This document shows, piece by piece, positions 1 through 6,957 of a stretch of 8,460 bases of DNA. Both the position numbers and the translations under genes were made by a program. Under the pieces are notes generated by a model. That model made no database searches, was not told where the DNA came from, and saw only the letters and a list, made by a program, of their open reading frames with translations. Source of the DNA: an uncultured Clostridia bacterium (lineage in GTDB: Bacteria > Bacillota_A > Clostridia > Christensenellales > CAG-138). The stretch covers positions 1-8,460 of the forward strand of contig CAMYWS010000039.1 of assembly GCA_947302865.1 (NCBI GenBank), in the 5' to 3' direction. Each line of letters begins with the position of its first letter. Position 1 is the stretch's first letter.

Positions 1-910
1 TCAGCGTCAGCATGTCGCCCATGCCGAGGATGCGGCTTGCCATGCGGTCCGGATGGAACGGCTCGAGGTCGGTGAGCTTTTCGCCCGTACCGGCGAACTT
101 GATCGGCTTGCCCGTGACCGCGCGGACCGACAGCGCGGCGCCGCCGCGCGTGTCGCCGTCCAGCTTCGTGAGCACCACGCCGGTGAGAGGCACCGCCTCG
201 TTAAATGCCTTTGCGACGTTGACCGCGTCCTGACCGGTCATCGCGTCGACCACCAGCAGGATCTCCGCGGGTTCCAGCGTGTCGCGGATGCGCTTCAGCT
301 CATACATCATGTCCTCGTCGATGTGCAGACGGCCTGCGGTATCGACGATCACGACGTCGCGGAACGTGCGGCGCGCTTCCTCGACCGCCTCGAGAGCGGT
401 CTTCACCGGATCCTGCGTGCCGTGCTCATATACGGGAACCTCGGCCTTAGAGCCCACGACCTTTAACTGTTCGATTGCCGCCGGACGGTAGATGTCGCAC
501 GCGCAGAGCAGCGGCGCTTTGCCGTACTGCTTCTTCAAAAGTACCGCGAGCTTTCCGCACATCGTCGTTTTGCCCGCGCCCTGCAGACCCGACATCAGAA
601 TGACCGCGGGCTTTTTCGGACCGAAGTCCAGCTTCGCGTTCGTGCTGCCCATTAAGCTCGTCAGCTCTTCGTTGACGATCTTGATGACCATCTGGCCGGG
701 CGTTAAGCTTTCGAGCACGTCGGTGCCGACGGCGCGCGCTTCGACGCGCTTTACGAAATCCTTGACGACGAGGAAGTTGACGTCCGCTTCGAGAAGTGCA
801 AGCTTGATCTCGCGCATGGCGTCCTTGACGTCGCGTTCGGACAGTCTGCCCTTTCCGGTCAGCTTCTTAAAAACGTTCTGCAGTTTGGATGCGATGCCTT
901 CAAATGCCAT
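1..910 (-). CDS. ffh: Signal recognition particle GTPase Ffh (SRP54), C-terminus cut off by the window edge
   Basis: Ffh binds signal sequences emerging from the ribosome and, with SRP RNA and the receptor FtsY, delivers nascent membrane proteins to the translocon. The 303 visible residues cover the helical N domain (about 1-95) and the Ras-like G domain. Motifs read directly are the P-loop GLQGAGKTT (108-116), DIYRPAAIEQL (139-149), DTAGR (190-194), TKLDGDTRGG (248-257) and the closing GTGEK (274-278). The methionine-rich M domain that binds RNA and signal peptide lies beyond position 1. The ATG at 910 has a GGGAGG Shine-Dalgarno six bases upstream, inside the end of ylxM, and the two genes overlap by 11 bases, so they are co-transcribed and probably translationally coupled. 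The reading frame stays open to the window edge. Identification is essentially certain. Confidence 0.97.
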   Translation of the reverse strand, partial: MAFEGIASKLQNVFKKLTGKGRLSERDVKDAMREIKLALLEADVNFLVVKDFVKRVEARAVGTDVLESLTPGQMVIKIVNEELTSLMGSTNAKLDFGPKKPAVILMSGLQGAGKTTMCGKLAVLLKKQYGKAPLLCACDIYRPAAIEQLKVVGSKAEVPVYEHGTQDPVKTALEAVEEARRTFRDVVIVDTAGRLHIDEDMMYELKRIRDTLEPAEILLVVDAMTGQDAVNVAKAFNEAVPLTGVVLTKLDGDTRGGAALSVRAVTGKPIKFAGTGEKLTDLEPFHPDRMASRILGMGDMLTL

Positions 911-1256
911 CTTCGTCCTCCCAAATGCCCGCAAGCTCCGCAAGATACCCTTCGAGCGCCGCCCGGTCCTCGTCCCGCATCGGCGCGTCCTTGAACCGGT
1001 TCCGAAGCGTCCGCAAAAGCGCGGTCTGCCTTGCTTCCTTTCGCACGAGCCCCACCGCCGCTTCCGTTTCGTGCAGCTGCTTCGACCCGCGTGTGATGAT
1101 ATCGCGCACGCCTTGCCGGGAGATGCCCTCTCGCTCCGCAATCTCGGAAAGCGAGCAGTTCTCGTCCGTGTACTGTCTCAGAATGCTCCGCTGCCGTTCG
1201 GTCAGAAGCTGCTCATAGCGGTCCAGCAGCATGCCGAGCTCAAACAATCGTTCCAT
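900..1256 (-). CDS. ylxM: YlxM family (UPF0122) helix-turn-helix protein, SRP-associated
   Basis: A 118-residue acidic protein of the YlxM/UPF0122 family, the usual length for it. Residues about 18-65 form a sigma-70 region 4-like helix-turn-helix, with LTERQRSILRQY followed by SLSEIAEREGISRQGVRDII. The rest is charged helix ending in DEDGI. Family members sit directly upstream of ffh in many Bacillota, and in streptococci a homologue has been reported to bind SRP components and modulate their activity. The immediate ffh neighbour, overlapped by 11 bases, fits that role. The ATG at 1256 follows a GGAG at 1262-1265 with a five-base T spacer. In some genomes ftsY precedes ylxM; here the upstream gene is instead a separately terminated glycosyltransferase, and ylxM has its own promoter. 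The exact molecular role in this organism is inferred. Confidence 0.93.
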   Translation of the reverse strand: MERLFELGMLLDRYEQLLTERQRSILRQYTDENCSLSEIAEREGISRQGVRDIITRGSKQLHETEAAVGLVRKEARQTALLRTLRNRFKDAPMRDEDRAALEGYLAELAGIWEDEDGI

Positions 1257-1261
1257 AAAAA

Positions 1262-1296
1262 CTCCGAGGTGTAAAGTCTTTTTCCTTTACACCTCG
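1262..1296 (-). promoter_or_regulatory. 5'-terminal hairpin in the ylxM leader, abutting the Shine-Dalgarno
   Basis: A perfect 12-bp inverted repeat (arms 1285-1296 and 1265-1276, eight-base loop 1277-1284) lies between the ylxM -10 box and its start codon. With the start of transcription expected near 1293, the mRNA would begin almost exactly with this stem. The Shine-Dalgarno GGAG (1262-1265) has one base in the stem and three just outside it. The structure could stabilise the 5' end, limit ribosome access, or, as DNA, be a repressor site. The five T residues after it give it some look of an attenuator, but a three-base gap makes this weaker. Confidence 0.6.
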
Positions 1297-1299
1297 ACC

Positions 1300-1327
1300 A
1301 TTATACCCGATATTCCCGATTTGTCAA
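1300..1327 (-). promoter_or_regulatory. Strong sigma-70/SigA-type promoter of ylxM-ffh
   Basis: Reading the minus strand, a perfect TTGACA (1322-1327) is followed after 16 bases by a perfect TATAAT (1300-1305). Transcription should start near 1293, giving a leader of roughly 37 bases before the ylxM ATG. Consensus hexamers on both sides suggest high constitutive output, as expected for SRP genes. No promoter is needed before ffh, which overlaps ylxM. Confidence 0.85.
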
Positions 1328-1344
1328 GCATTATTTTAATGCTT
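1326..1344. repeat. 8-bp inverted repeat flush against the ylxM -35 box
   Basis: Arms aagcatta (1326-1333) and taatgctt (1337-1344) surround a three-base ttt centre and overlap the -35 hexamer by two bases. It lies in the short gap between the glycosyltransferase terminator and the ylxM promoter. It could be a second termination hairpin or a weak operator. AT-rich inverted repeats of this size can also occur by chance, so the function is open. Confidence 0.35.
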
Positions 1345-1347
1345 TTG

Positions 1348-1386
1348 AAAAACCGTCGGTCCGCTTCCGGCGGAAGCGAAGCGGTT
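1348..1386 (-). terminator. Intrinsic terminator of the glycosyltransferase gene
   Basis: On the minus strand the stop codon region begins a two-part stem: an inner perfect 7-bp arm pair (1372-1378 with 1362-1368, three-base loop) and an outer 5-bp pair (1382-1386 with 1351-1355). A run of five T residues (1348-1352) starts within the outer arm. The outer arm overlaps the TAA stop at 1385-1387. This separates the upstream gene from ylxM. Confidence 0.6.
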
Positions 1387-2791
1387 ACCACACCTGCCAG
1401 CGCCAGACGAAGGCAAACAAATACAGAACAGAAAGCGGGACGAGAACGACGGCGGCGGCGATCTTCTGCCGGCGTTTTTCGGTGACCGCGGCAAGCATCA
1501 TGGCGACGACCGGCATGGAAAGGAGATAGCGCGGTCCCGAAAGCAGCCATGTTGCGCCGATCGCGATCACGAAATACGCGATAAACCACGAGGCGTAGCT
1601 CGGACGGAGCTTCTTTGACGTGAAGGCAAAGAGCCCGAGCGTGCCGAAGAACCACAGAACGTTCGGCAGCCAGAGTCCGAAGACGTTCTCGTAATTGCCC
1701 TCCGAAACGGCGTCGACCAGATACCTTGTCTGATACGACGCGGTGTTGAAAAACCATCCGAGATGCTGGCTCCACCAACGGTGCTGATACGTCAGAAACT
1801 GCAGGGGATTCCCGGACACGGTGCGGTTGATCCACAGGTACGCGGCAAACCCCGCCGGCACGAGCAGCACGGAGAGCGCGCCGAGCGTCCATTTCTTCCG
1901 CCCGCAATGCGGCTTCGGGAACGCGCGGACCCATTCGAGCACCAGCGGCGCGACAAGCAGCAGCCCGACCGTGCGCGTGAACGCGCAATACGCGCCGAGC
2001 AGTCCCGCGAGCAGATACCTCTTTTTGCGGAAGCAGTACAGTGCGGACAGCGCAAGCAGCAGATAGAGCGATTCGCTCATCGGCGCGATAAAGAAGAACC
2101 CGCCCGGCAGCAGCAGAAGCATCACGACCGTGCGCAGCGCGGTCCCGTGATCGCGGTCGAGCCGCACGAGCCGGTACAGCATGCAGCACGCCGCGGGAAA
2201 CGCCGCAAAGGATACGAGAAGCCCCGCAATAACATCGTTTCCGAGGATGCGGTAAACGGGATAGACGGCGAGCGGATACCCCGGCAGGAACACGAGCTGC
2301 ACGACGCGTCCGACGTCGTCGCCGTTTTGGAACCATTCCTCCGTCGTTTCAAGGAAGCTCTTCGGCACGTACCATTCGCGCGCGATGTCGAGATAATGTC
2401 CGCTGTCCAGGCACCGCCAGAATTCGACCGCGCCGCGGAACGTAAAGCCGTTTCCGTTGCGCACTGACAGCGCGAGTGTGACAAGCCCGAAAAGAAGGAT
2501 CTCGACCGCAACGGCAAGCGCGGCGACGCCGAGCGTTTTCAGCCCCGGCTTCTCCTCCGCGGGCGGCGCGTCCGTCCGGTCTTTCCAGAAGTGCATCCAT
2601 TCCGGAACGAACCGCAGACAGCCGAGGACGAACAAAATGCAGGCAAACGCCGCCGCGGTCACTCCCGCCGCGTCCGGCCGCTCGTTGATCACCCAATACA
2701 GATACGCCGCAAGCAGCGCGGCAATGCCCGCGCCGGATATGATCCACGCGGGAAGATCCTGTTTGATCTGTTCTCTGGTTTCCGGCTTCAT
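1385..2791 (-). CDS. PIG-V-like mannosyltransferase family membrane protein (GT-C fold)
   Basis: A 468-residue integral membrane protein with about ten or more hydrophobic segments. It shows the hallmarks of the PIG-V/Mannosyl_trans2 group: WRCLDSGHYLDIAREWY (125-141), LVFLPGYPLAVYPVYRI (166-182), APMSESLYLLLALSALYCFR (236-255), AFTRTVGLL (270-278), GNPLQFLTYQHRWW (327-340) and GPRYLLSMPV (419-428). Enzymes of this class move a sugar from a polyprenyl-phosphate carrier to a lipid or glycan acceptor on the outer face of the membrane. Here the acidic D129 near the start of the first outer loop is the likely catalytic residue by family analogy. Donor and acceptor are unknown. An upstream in-frame ATG at 2908 is rejected because the promoter lies downstream of it; the ATG at 2791 has AAGGAAGG just ahead. 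It appears monocistronic. Confidence 0.8.
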   Translation of the reverse strand: MKPETREQIKQDLPAWIISGAGIAALLAAYLYWVINERPDAAGVTAAAFACILFVLGCLRFVPEWMHFWKDRTDAPPAEEKPGLKTLGVAALAVAVEILLFGLVTLALSVRNGNGFTFRGAVEFWRCLDSGHYLDIAREWYVPKSFLETTEEWFQNGDDVGRVVQLVFLPGYPLAVYPVYRILGNDVIAGLLVSFAAFPAACCMLYRLVRLDRDHGTALRTVVMLLLLPGGFFFIAPMSESLYLLLALSALYCFRKKRYLLAGLLGAYCAFTRTVGLLLVAPLVLEWVRAFPKPHCGRKKWTLGALSVLLVPAGFAAYLWINRTVSGNPLQFLTYQHRWWSQHLGWFFNTASYQTRYLVDAVSEGNYENVFGLWLPNVLWFFGTLGLFAFTSKKLRPSYASWFIAYFVIAIGATWLLSGPRYLLSMPVVAMMLAAVTEKRRQKIAAAVVLVPLSVLYLFAFVWRWQVW

Positions 2792-2818
2792 GGTCCTTCC
2801 TTGTCTCTCCTTTTGTAC

Positions 2819-2848
2819 AGTATACCACACCGGACGCCGCCGCTTCAA
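2819..2848 (-). promoter_or_regulatory. Promoter of the glycosyltransferase gene (extended -10)
   Basis: The minus strand reads TTGAAG (2843-2848), an 18-base spacer, then TATACT (2819-2824) preceded by TGG, which makes an extended -10. Transcription would start near 2812, about 20 bases before the ATG at 2791. The leader contains two Shine-Dalgarno-like purine tracts, AAGGAG and AAGGAAGG, of which the second is closest to the start. This placement fixes the start codon at 2791. Confidence 0.65.
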
Positions 2849-2868
2849 CCCCGTGCGGAAAAGTTCAC

Positions 2869-2899
2869 GAATGTAAAGATTCACATCTTTTCCACATTC
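2869..2899. repeat. Imperfect palindrome upstream of the RND permease promoter
   Basis: Arms gaatgt-aaagat (2869-2880) and atcttt-acattc (2885-2890, 2894-2899) are complementary over 12 positions, with a three-base interruption on one side and a four-base centre. It occupies about -61 to -31 relative to the expected permease start of transcription. That is where an activator or repressor would sit, in a divergent region shared with the glycosyltransferase. No regulator gene adjoins it. Function is inferred. Confidence 0.4.
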
Positions 2900-2914
2900 C
2901 ATACGCACAAGCTG

Positions 2915-2923
2915 TGTTATAAT
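2915..2923 (+). promoter_or_regulatory. Extended -10 promoter of the RND permease
   Basis: The sequence TGTTATAAT gives a perfect TATAAT at 2918-2923 with the TG of an extended -10. I see no good -35 hexamer at 17 bases, which is tolerable for an extended -10 and would fit a promoter needing an activator. The start of transcription is expected near 2930, giving a leader of about 39 bases with a CGGAG Shine-Dalgarno at 2957-2961, seven bases before the ATG. Confidence 0.65.
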
Positions 2924-2968
2924 AAGGATATCATACTGGGAAGATGTTCCCGTGAACGGAGATCCGCC

Positions 2969-5900
2969 ATGTTAGCGAAGTTCAGCGTCAAAAAACCGTT
3001 TACCGTATTGGTCGTCGTCGTGCTCATTCTGGTGCTCGGCTATGTTTCCGTCGGCAAGATGACACCGGACCTGCTGCCGGACATGAGCTTCCCGTACATC
3101 GTCCTGTTCACCACCTACCCCGGCGCGTCGCCGGAGGAGATCGAGACGACCGTCACGAAGCCGCTGGAACAGTCGATGGCGTCCCTCGATCACATCAAGT
3201 CGATCACGTCAAGGAGCAGCGAAAACCTCTCCGTCGTGTACCTGACGTTTGAGGACGGCACCGACGTGGACATGGCGTCGATCGATGTGCAGAAGGCGCT
3301 CGGCATGGTGACCGCGTCGTGGGACGATATGATCGGCACGCCGATTATGATGGAGCTGAGCTCCGACCTCATCCCCGTCACCGTCGCCGCCGTCTACGCA
3401 AAGGATAAGGATCAGCTCGCGCTGTCCGCGTTCGTCTCGGACACGCTGCTGCCGCGTCTCGAGGGCGTTGCGGGCGTTGCGTCGGTCACGACCTCCGGAC
3501 TGATCGAACGGCAGGTCGAAATCACGCTGGACGACGACAGGATCGATGCGCTGAACGAGCGCCTTTATGCCGCGATCGACGAGGAGTTCGAGAATGCGAC
3601 AAAGGAGCTTGAAGAAGCGCGGGAAAAGGTCAGGGAAGGCGAACAGGAGCTTGAAGAAAACCGTGACAAGCTCACCGAAGGGCAGGAGGAACTCGACAAG
3701 GGCCGTCAGCAGGCGGGGTATCAGTTCGGCAAGGCGGAACAGCAGCTGAACGAAGCGGACGAGCAGCTTACCGCCGCGATCACGGAGCTCACAACGCAGC
3801 GCGACGCGCTCGCCGCCCAGCTCGAAACCACCAATTCCATGCGCACACAGCTTTACGCGCTGAAATACTCGATCCAAACGCTCGAAACGGGCAAATCCAT
3901 GTTCGATCAGTCGATCGCGGCGATCGAAAATGATCCGTCCCTGACGGACGCGCAGAAGCAGAACTATATCGACGCGATCAAAGCGAGCGAGGAATACCGC
4001 GCGATCGAGGACGGTCTCAACGAGATCAACGCGCAGCTTGCGGAAAACGGTCTCACCCGCGACACGCTGGACGAAACAATCGCACAGTTGGACGACGCGA
4101 TCCTGCAGCTCGAGGAAGGTGTCGCGACCGTCGAGGATCTTCTTTCGCAGGCAGAAAGCGGCAAGCTTGACCTCGAGAACGGGCGCGACGAGCTGAACCG
4201 GCAAAAGAGCATTGTGTACGGAAAGCTGAACGAGGCGCAGAACGCGATCGACCAGGGCAAGGCGGCGCTCGAGCTCGGCGAAAAGGAGCTCGAGGCGGGC
4301 AAGACGCAGCTTGAGCAGGCGGAACAGGCGGCTGCCGATCAGCTTGCGGCTGCGAAGGACACGGCAAACCTGCACAAAATTCTCACGAAGGACATGATCG
4401 CAAAGCTGCTCTCCGCGCAGAACTTCTCCATGCCCGCGGGCTACCTCAACGAGGACGGCGCGCAGTGGCTGGTCTCCGTCGGCGACGAGATCAAGGACGT
4501 GCAGATCCTTGAGCAGATCCCGCTGTTCTCCCCCGGGATCGGCTCGCTCGACACGATCGTGCTCGGCGATATCGCGCGTGTGCGCATCACGGACAATTCC
4601 GGCAGCACTTACGCGAAGATCAACGGCGAAAACGGCGTGCTGCTCTCTTTTTCAAAGCAGTCCTCCTATGCGACCGCAACCGTTTCCGACAGCATCGAAA
4701 GCCGCTTCCGCGAGCTCGAGGAGATCTATCCGGGACTTTCCTTTACCTCGCTGATGAGTCAGGGCGATTTCATCCATATGGCGATCTCGTCGGTCGTGGA
4801 AAACCTGCTGATCGGTGCTGTGCTGGCGATCCTGATCCTGTTCCTGTTCCTGCGCGATCTCCGTCCGACGCTGACCGTCGCAATCTCGATCCCGGTCTCG
4901 GTGCTGTTCGCGCTGGTGCTGATGTACTTCTCCGGCGTCACGATGAACGTCATTTCCATGTCCGGTCTTGCCATCGGCATCGGCATGCTCGTCGACAACT
5001 CGATCGTCGTCATTGAAAACATCTACCGTCTGCGCAGCGAGGGCGTGCCTGTCAAGGATGCCGCCGTGCAGGGCGTCAGGGAGGTCGCCGGCGCGATCAC
5101 TGCGTCGACGCTCACCACCATCTGCGTGTTCGTGCCGATCCTGTTCGTACAGGGGCTGACGCGGCAGATCTTTATGGACATGGTTCTGACCGTCACCTAT
5201 TCGCTGCTTGCAAGCCTGATCGTCGCCATGACGGTCATCCCGGCGACGGTCACGGGACTTCTGCGCCGTCCGGTCAAGCCGCAGGGCAAGACCCGGCAAA
5301 AGCTGATGGCGGCGTTTGAAAAGGCGCTCCGCTTCACGCTTCGGCACCGCGCAGTCGCGCTGCTCCTTGCGCTTCTGATCCTTGTCGGATCCGGTTGGGC
5401 GGTTATCCGCCGCGGGTTTGTCATGTTCCCGGAAAGCGGCGGCAAGCAGATCTCGGTCAATGTCCCGCTTGAGAAAGGCACGACCTTCGAGGAGGCGACA
5501 AAGATCGCCGACGAATTCATGGAGATCATGTACACCGTGCCGGGGCTGACCGACGCGGGCGGCATGCTCGGCGGCGGCGTCGTGTCGATCCTCGGGATCG
5601 GCGGCGGACAGAGTACGGACGTAAATGAGCTCACCATCTACGGGCTGATCGACGAAAAGAGTGAGCTTTCGAGCATCACCATTCACAAAAGCATCGACGA
5701 TGCGCTCTCGCCGCTCAAGTCCGAGCATCCGTACTCGATCGCGGGTATGAGCACAATGAGCTTTTCCTCGTCCATGTCCGGGGACGATATCTCCATCAGA
5801 CTGTACGCGAACGACCTGTCCGCGCTGTCCGAAACATCGGAACGGATCGCCGCGGCGCTCCGCACGGTCGACGGCGTCAAGGAGGTCGATAGCGGCGTCG

Positions 5901-6907
5901 AGGAAACGATGCCGACGTTGCACGTCTCCGTCGACAAGGAAAAAGCCGCGGCGCACGGGCTGACCGTCGCCGAGACGTATCTGAAGCTCACGGAGGTGCT
6001 GAAGAACACCGCGTCCTCCACCTCCGTCTCCTCCACCACAACCGCGCTGGACGTTTCGGTCATCGCCGATTCCGGCGTGCCTCACTCCAAGGCGGAGCTT
6101 GAAAACATCGAATTCACCGTCACGCGGCTCGATCAGTCGGTCGAGACCGTTACGCTGAAAGAAATCGCGACGGTCACGGAGACCGCTACGCTCGCTTCGA
6201 TCTCGCGTATCGATCAGCGGCGCAGCGTGACGATCACCGCGACGCTCGACGAGGGCAGAAACGTCACGCTCGTGAGCCGCGACGTACAGAAGGCGATCGA
6301 CGCGATCCCGCTTTCCGCGGGCTGCACGCTCGTATACGACGGGCAGAACGAATCGATCAACAGCGCGCTCAAAGACCTTCTCTGGATGCTCGCGCTCGGC
6401 GTTCTGATCATCTATCTCATCATGGTCGCGCAGTTCCAGTCGCTTCTTTCCCCGTTCATCGTCATCGGCACCGTGCCGCTGGCGTTCGCGGGCGGGTTCA
6501 TCGCGCTGTGGATTACCGGCGCGGAGATCGGTGTCGTCCCGATGATCGGCTTCATCATGCTCGTCGGCATCGCGGTCAACAACGGCATCGTGCTCGTGGA
6601 CTGCGCAAACCGCTTCCGCGACGAAGGCATGGGCAAGCGCGACGCGGTCGTCAAGGCGACTTCGATCCGTCTGCGCCCCGTGCTCATGACCGCGCTCACC
6701 ACGATCCTCGGTCTTCTGCCGCTCGCCGTCGGCTTCGGCACCGGCGCGGAGATCGTGCAGCCGGTCGCGATCGTGTGTATCGGCGGTCTGACCTACGCGA
6801 CGCTGACGACGGCGTTCATCATCCCCGTCCTCTACGACATCTTCCGCCGCGACAAAAAGCCGGAACCGAGCCCTGTGCCGGAACCGCAACCGTCACCGGA
6901 GGCTTGA
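2969..6907 (+). CDS. RND superfamily efflux permease (HAE1/AcrB-SwrC type) with large coiled-coil insertion
   Basis: A 1312-residue proton-driven exporter of the AcrB/SwrC type; family members are usually about 1000-1050 residues. TM1 is near residues 10-29, TM2-6 about 611-762, TM7 about 794-812 and TM8-12 about 1137-1285, with two large outer loops between. TM4 carries GMLVDNSIVVIEN (D676, N677) and TM10 carries VGIAVNNGIVLVD (N1204, N1205), so the second Asp and the Lys of the AcrB proton relay are Asn here, as in many relatives. The extra length is a coiled coil at about residues 198-465, with glycine heptads (G238/G245; G430/G437/G444). It sits where the docking (DN) subdomain begins, just before ILTKDMIAKLLSAQNFSMPAG. 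The C-terminus is proline-rich. No adaptor or outer-membrane partner is nearby, so it may act alone, as SwrC is thought to. Substrate unknown. The ATG at 2969 is chosen because homology, the Shine-Dalgarno and the promoter all converge there. Confidence 0.93.
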   Translation: MLAKFSVKKPFTVLVVVVLILVLGYVSVGKMTPDLLPDMSFPYIVLFTTYPGASPEEIETTVTKPLEQSMASLDHIKSITSRSSENLSVVYLTFEDGTDVDMASIDVQKALGMVTASWDDMIGTPIMMELSSDLIPVTVAAVYAKDKDQLALSAFVSDTLLPRLEGVAGVASVTTSGLIERQVEITLDDDRIDALNERLYAAIDEEFENATKELEEAREKVREGEQELEENRDKLTEGQEELDKGRQQAGYQFGKAEQQLNEADEQLTAAITELTTQRDALAAQLETTNSMRTQLYALKYSIQTLETGKSMFDQSIAAIENDPSLTDAQKQNYIDAIKASEEYRAIEDGLNEINAQLAENGLTRDTLDETIAQLDDAILQLEEGVATVEDLLSQAESGKLDLENGRDELNRQKSIVYGKLNEAQNAIDQGKAALELGEKELEAGKTQLEQAEQAAADQLAAAKDTANLHKILTKDMIAKLLSAQNFSMPAGYLNEDGAQWLVSVGDEIKDVQILEQIPLFSPGIGSLDTIVLGDIARVRITDNSGSTYAKINGENGVLLSFSKQSSYATATVSDSIESRFRELEEIYPGLSFTSLMSQGDFIHMAISSVVENLLIGAVLAILILFLFLRDLRPTLTVAISIPVSVLFALVLMYFSGVTMNVISMSGLAIGIGMLVDNSIVVIENIYRLRSEGVPVKDAAVQGVREVAGAITASTLTTICVFVPILFVQGLTRQIFMDMVLTVTYSLLASLIVAMTVIPATVTGLLRRPVKPQGKTRQKLMAAFEKALRFTLRHRAVALLLALLILVGSGWAVIRRGFVMFPESGGKQISVNVPLEKGTTFEEATKIADEFMEIMYTVPGLTDAGGMLGGGVVSILGIGGGQSTDVNELTIYGLIDEKSELSSITIHKSIDDALSPLKSEHPYSIAGMSTMSFSSSMSGDDISIRLYANDLSALSETSERIAAALRTVDGVKEVDSGVEETMPTLHVSVDKEKAAAHGLTVAETYLKLTEVLKNTASSTSVSSTTTALDVSVIADSGVPHSKAELENIEFTVTRLDQSVETVTLKEIATVTETATLASISRIDQRRSVTITATLDEGRNVTLVSRDVQKAIDAIPLSAGCTLVYDGQNESINSALKDLLWMLALGVLIIYLIMVAQFQSLLSPFIVIGTVPLAFAGGFIALWITGAEIGVVPMIGFIMLVGIAVNNGIVLVDCANRFRDEGMGKRDAVVKATSIRLRPVLMTALTTILGLLPLAVGFGTGAEIVQPVAIVCIGGLTYATLTTAFIIPVLYDIFRRDKKPEPSPVPEPQPSPEA

Positions 6908-6910
6908 CGC

Positions 6911-6948
6911 ATATGAAAACGGACCGTCGAGACGGTCCGTTTTCATGT
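6911..6948. terminator. Bidirectional intrinsic terminator between convergent genes
   Basis: A perfect 16-bp inverted repeat (6913-6928 and 6931-6946) forms a GC-rich stem flanked by AAAAC and GTTTT on each side, so both strands read stem then T-run. It lies four bases after the permease stop and ten bases beyond the end of the convergent DUF2442 gene. It should end transcription from both directions. Confidence 0.88.
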
Positions 6949-6957
6949 ATTCTGCAA

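Noticed and set aside
492..1274. A 260-codon plus-strand frame opposite ffh and ylxM
   Set aside because: Composition of a shadow frame; ffh and ylxM on the other strand are certain.
1287..2336. A 349-codon minus-strand frame overlapping the glycosyltransferase
   Set aside because: Arg/Ala-rich and without motifs, in a shifted frame inside a gene with clear family motifs; its end would run through the ylxM promoter.
2938..2951. Small hairpin in the permease leader
   Set aside because: Only five base pairs with a four-base loop; expected often by chance.
2591..2968. N-terminal extension of the RND permease to an upstream ATG
   Set aside because: The extra 126 residues cover the divergent promoters and do not resemble the family. 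The ATG at 2969 has a Shine-Dalgarno and begins directly with the typical short cytoplasmic end and TM1.
3209..4375. A 388-codon minus-strand frame opposite the coiled-coil region
   Set aside because: Its Leu/Arg/Phe-rich repeats mirror the Glu/Leu heptads of the real gene, and I see no credible start context or promoter for it.
4652..6889. A 745-codon open frame on the minus strand opposite the RND permease
   Set aside because: The product is a low-complexity Arg/Asp/His-rich sequence without family features, a typical shadow of high-GC coding sequence on the other strand. The permease is unambiguous.
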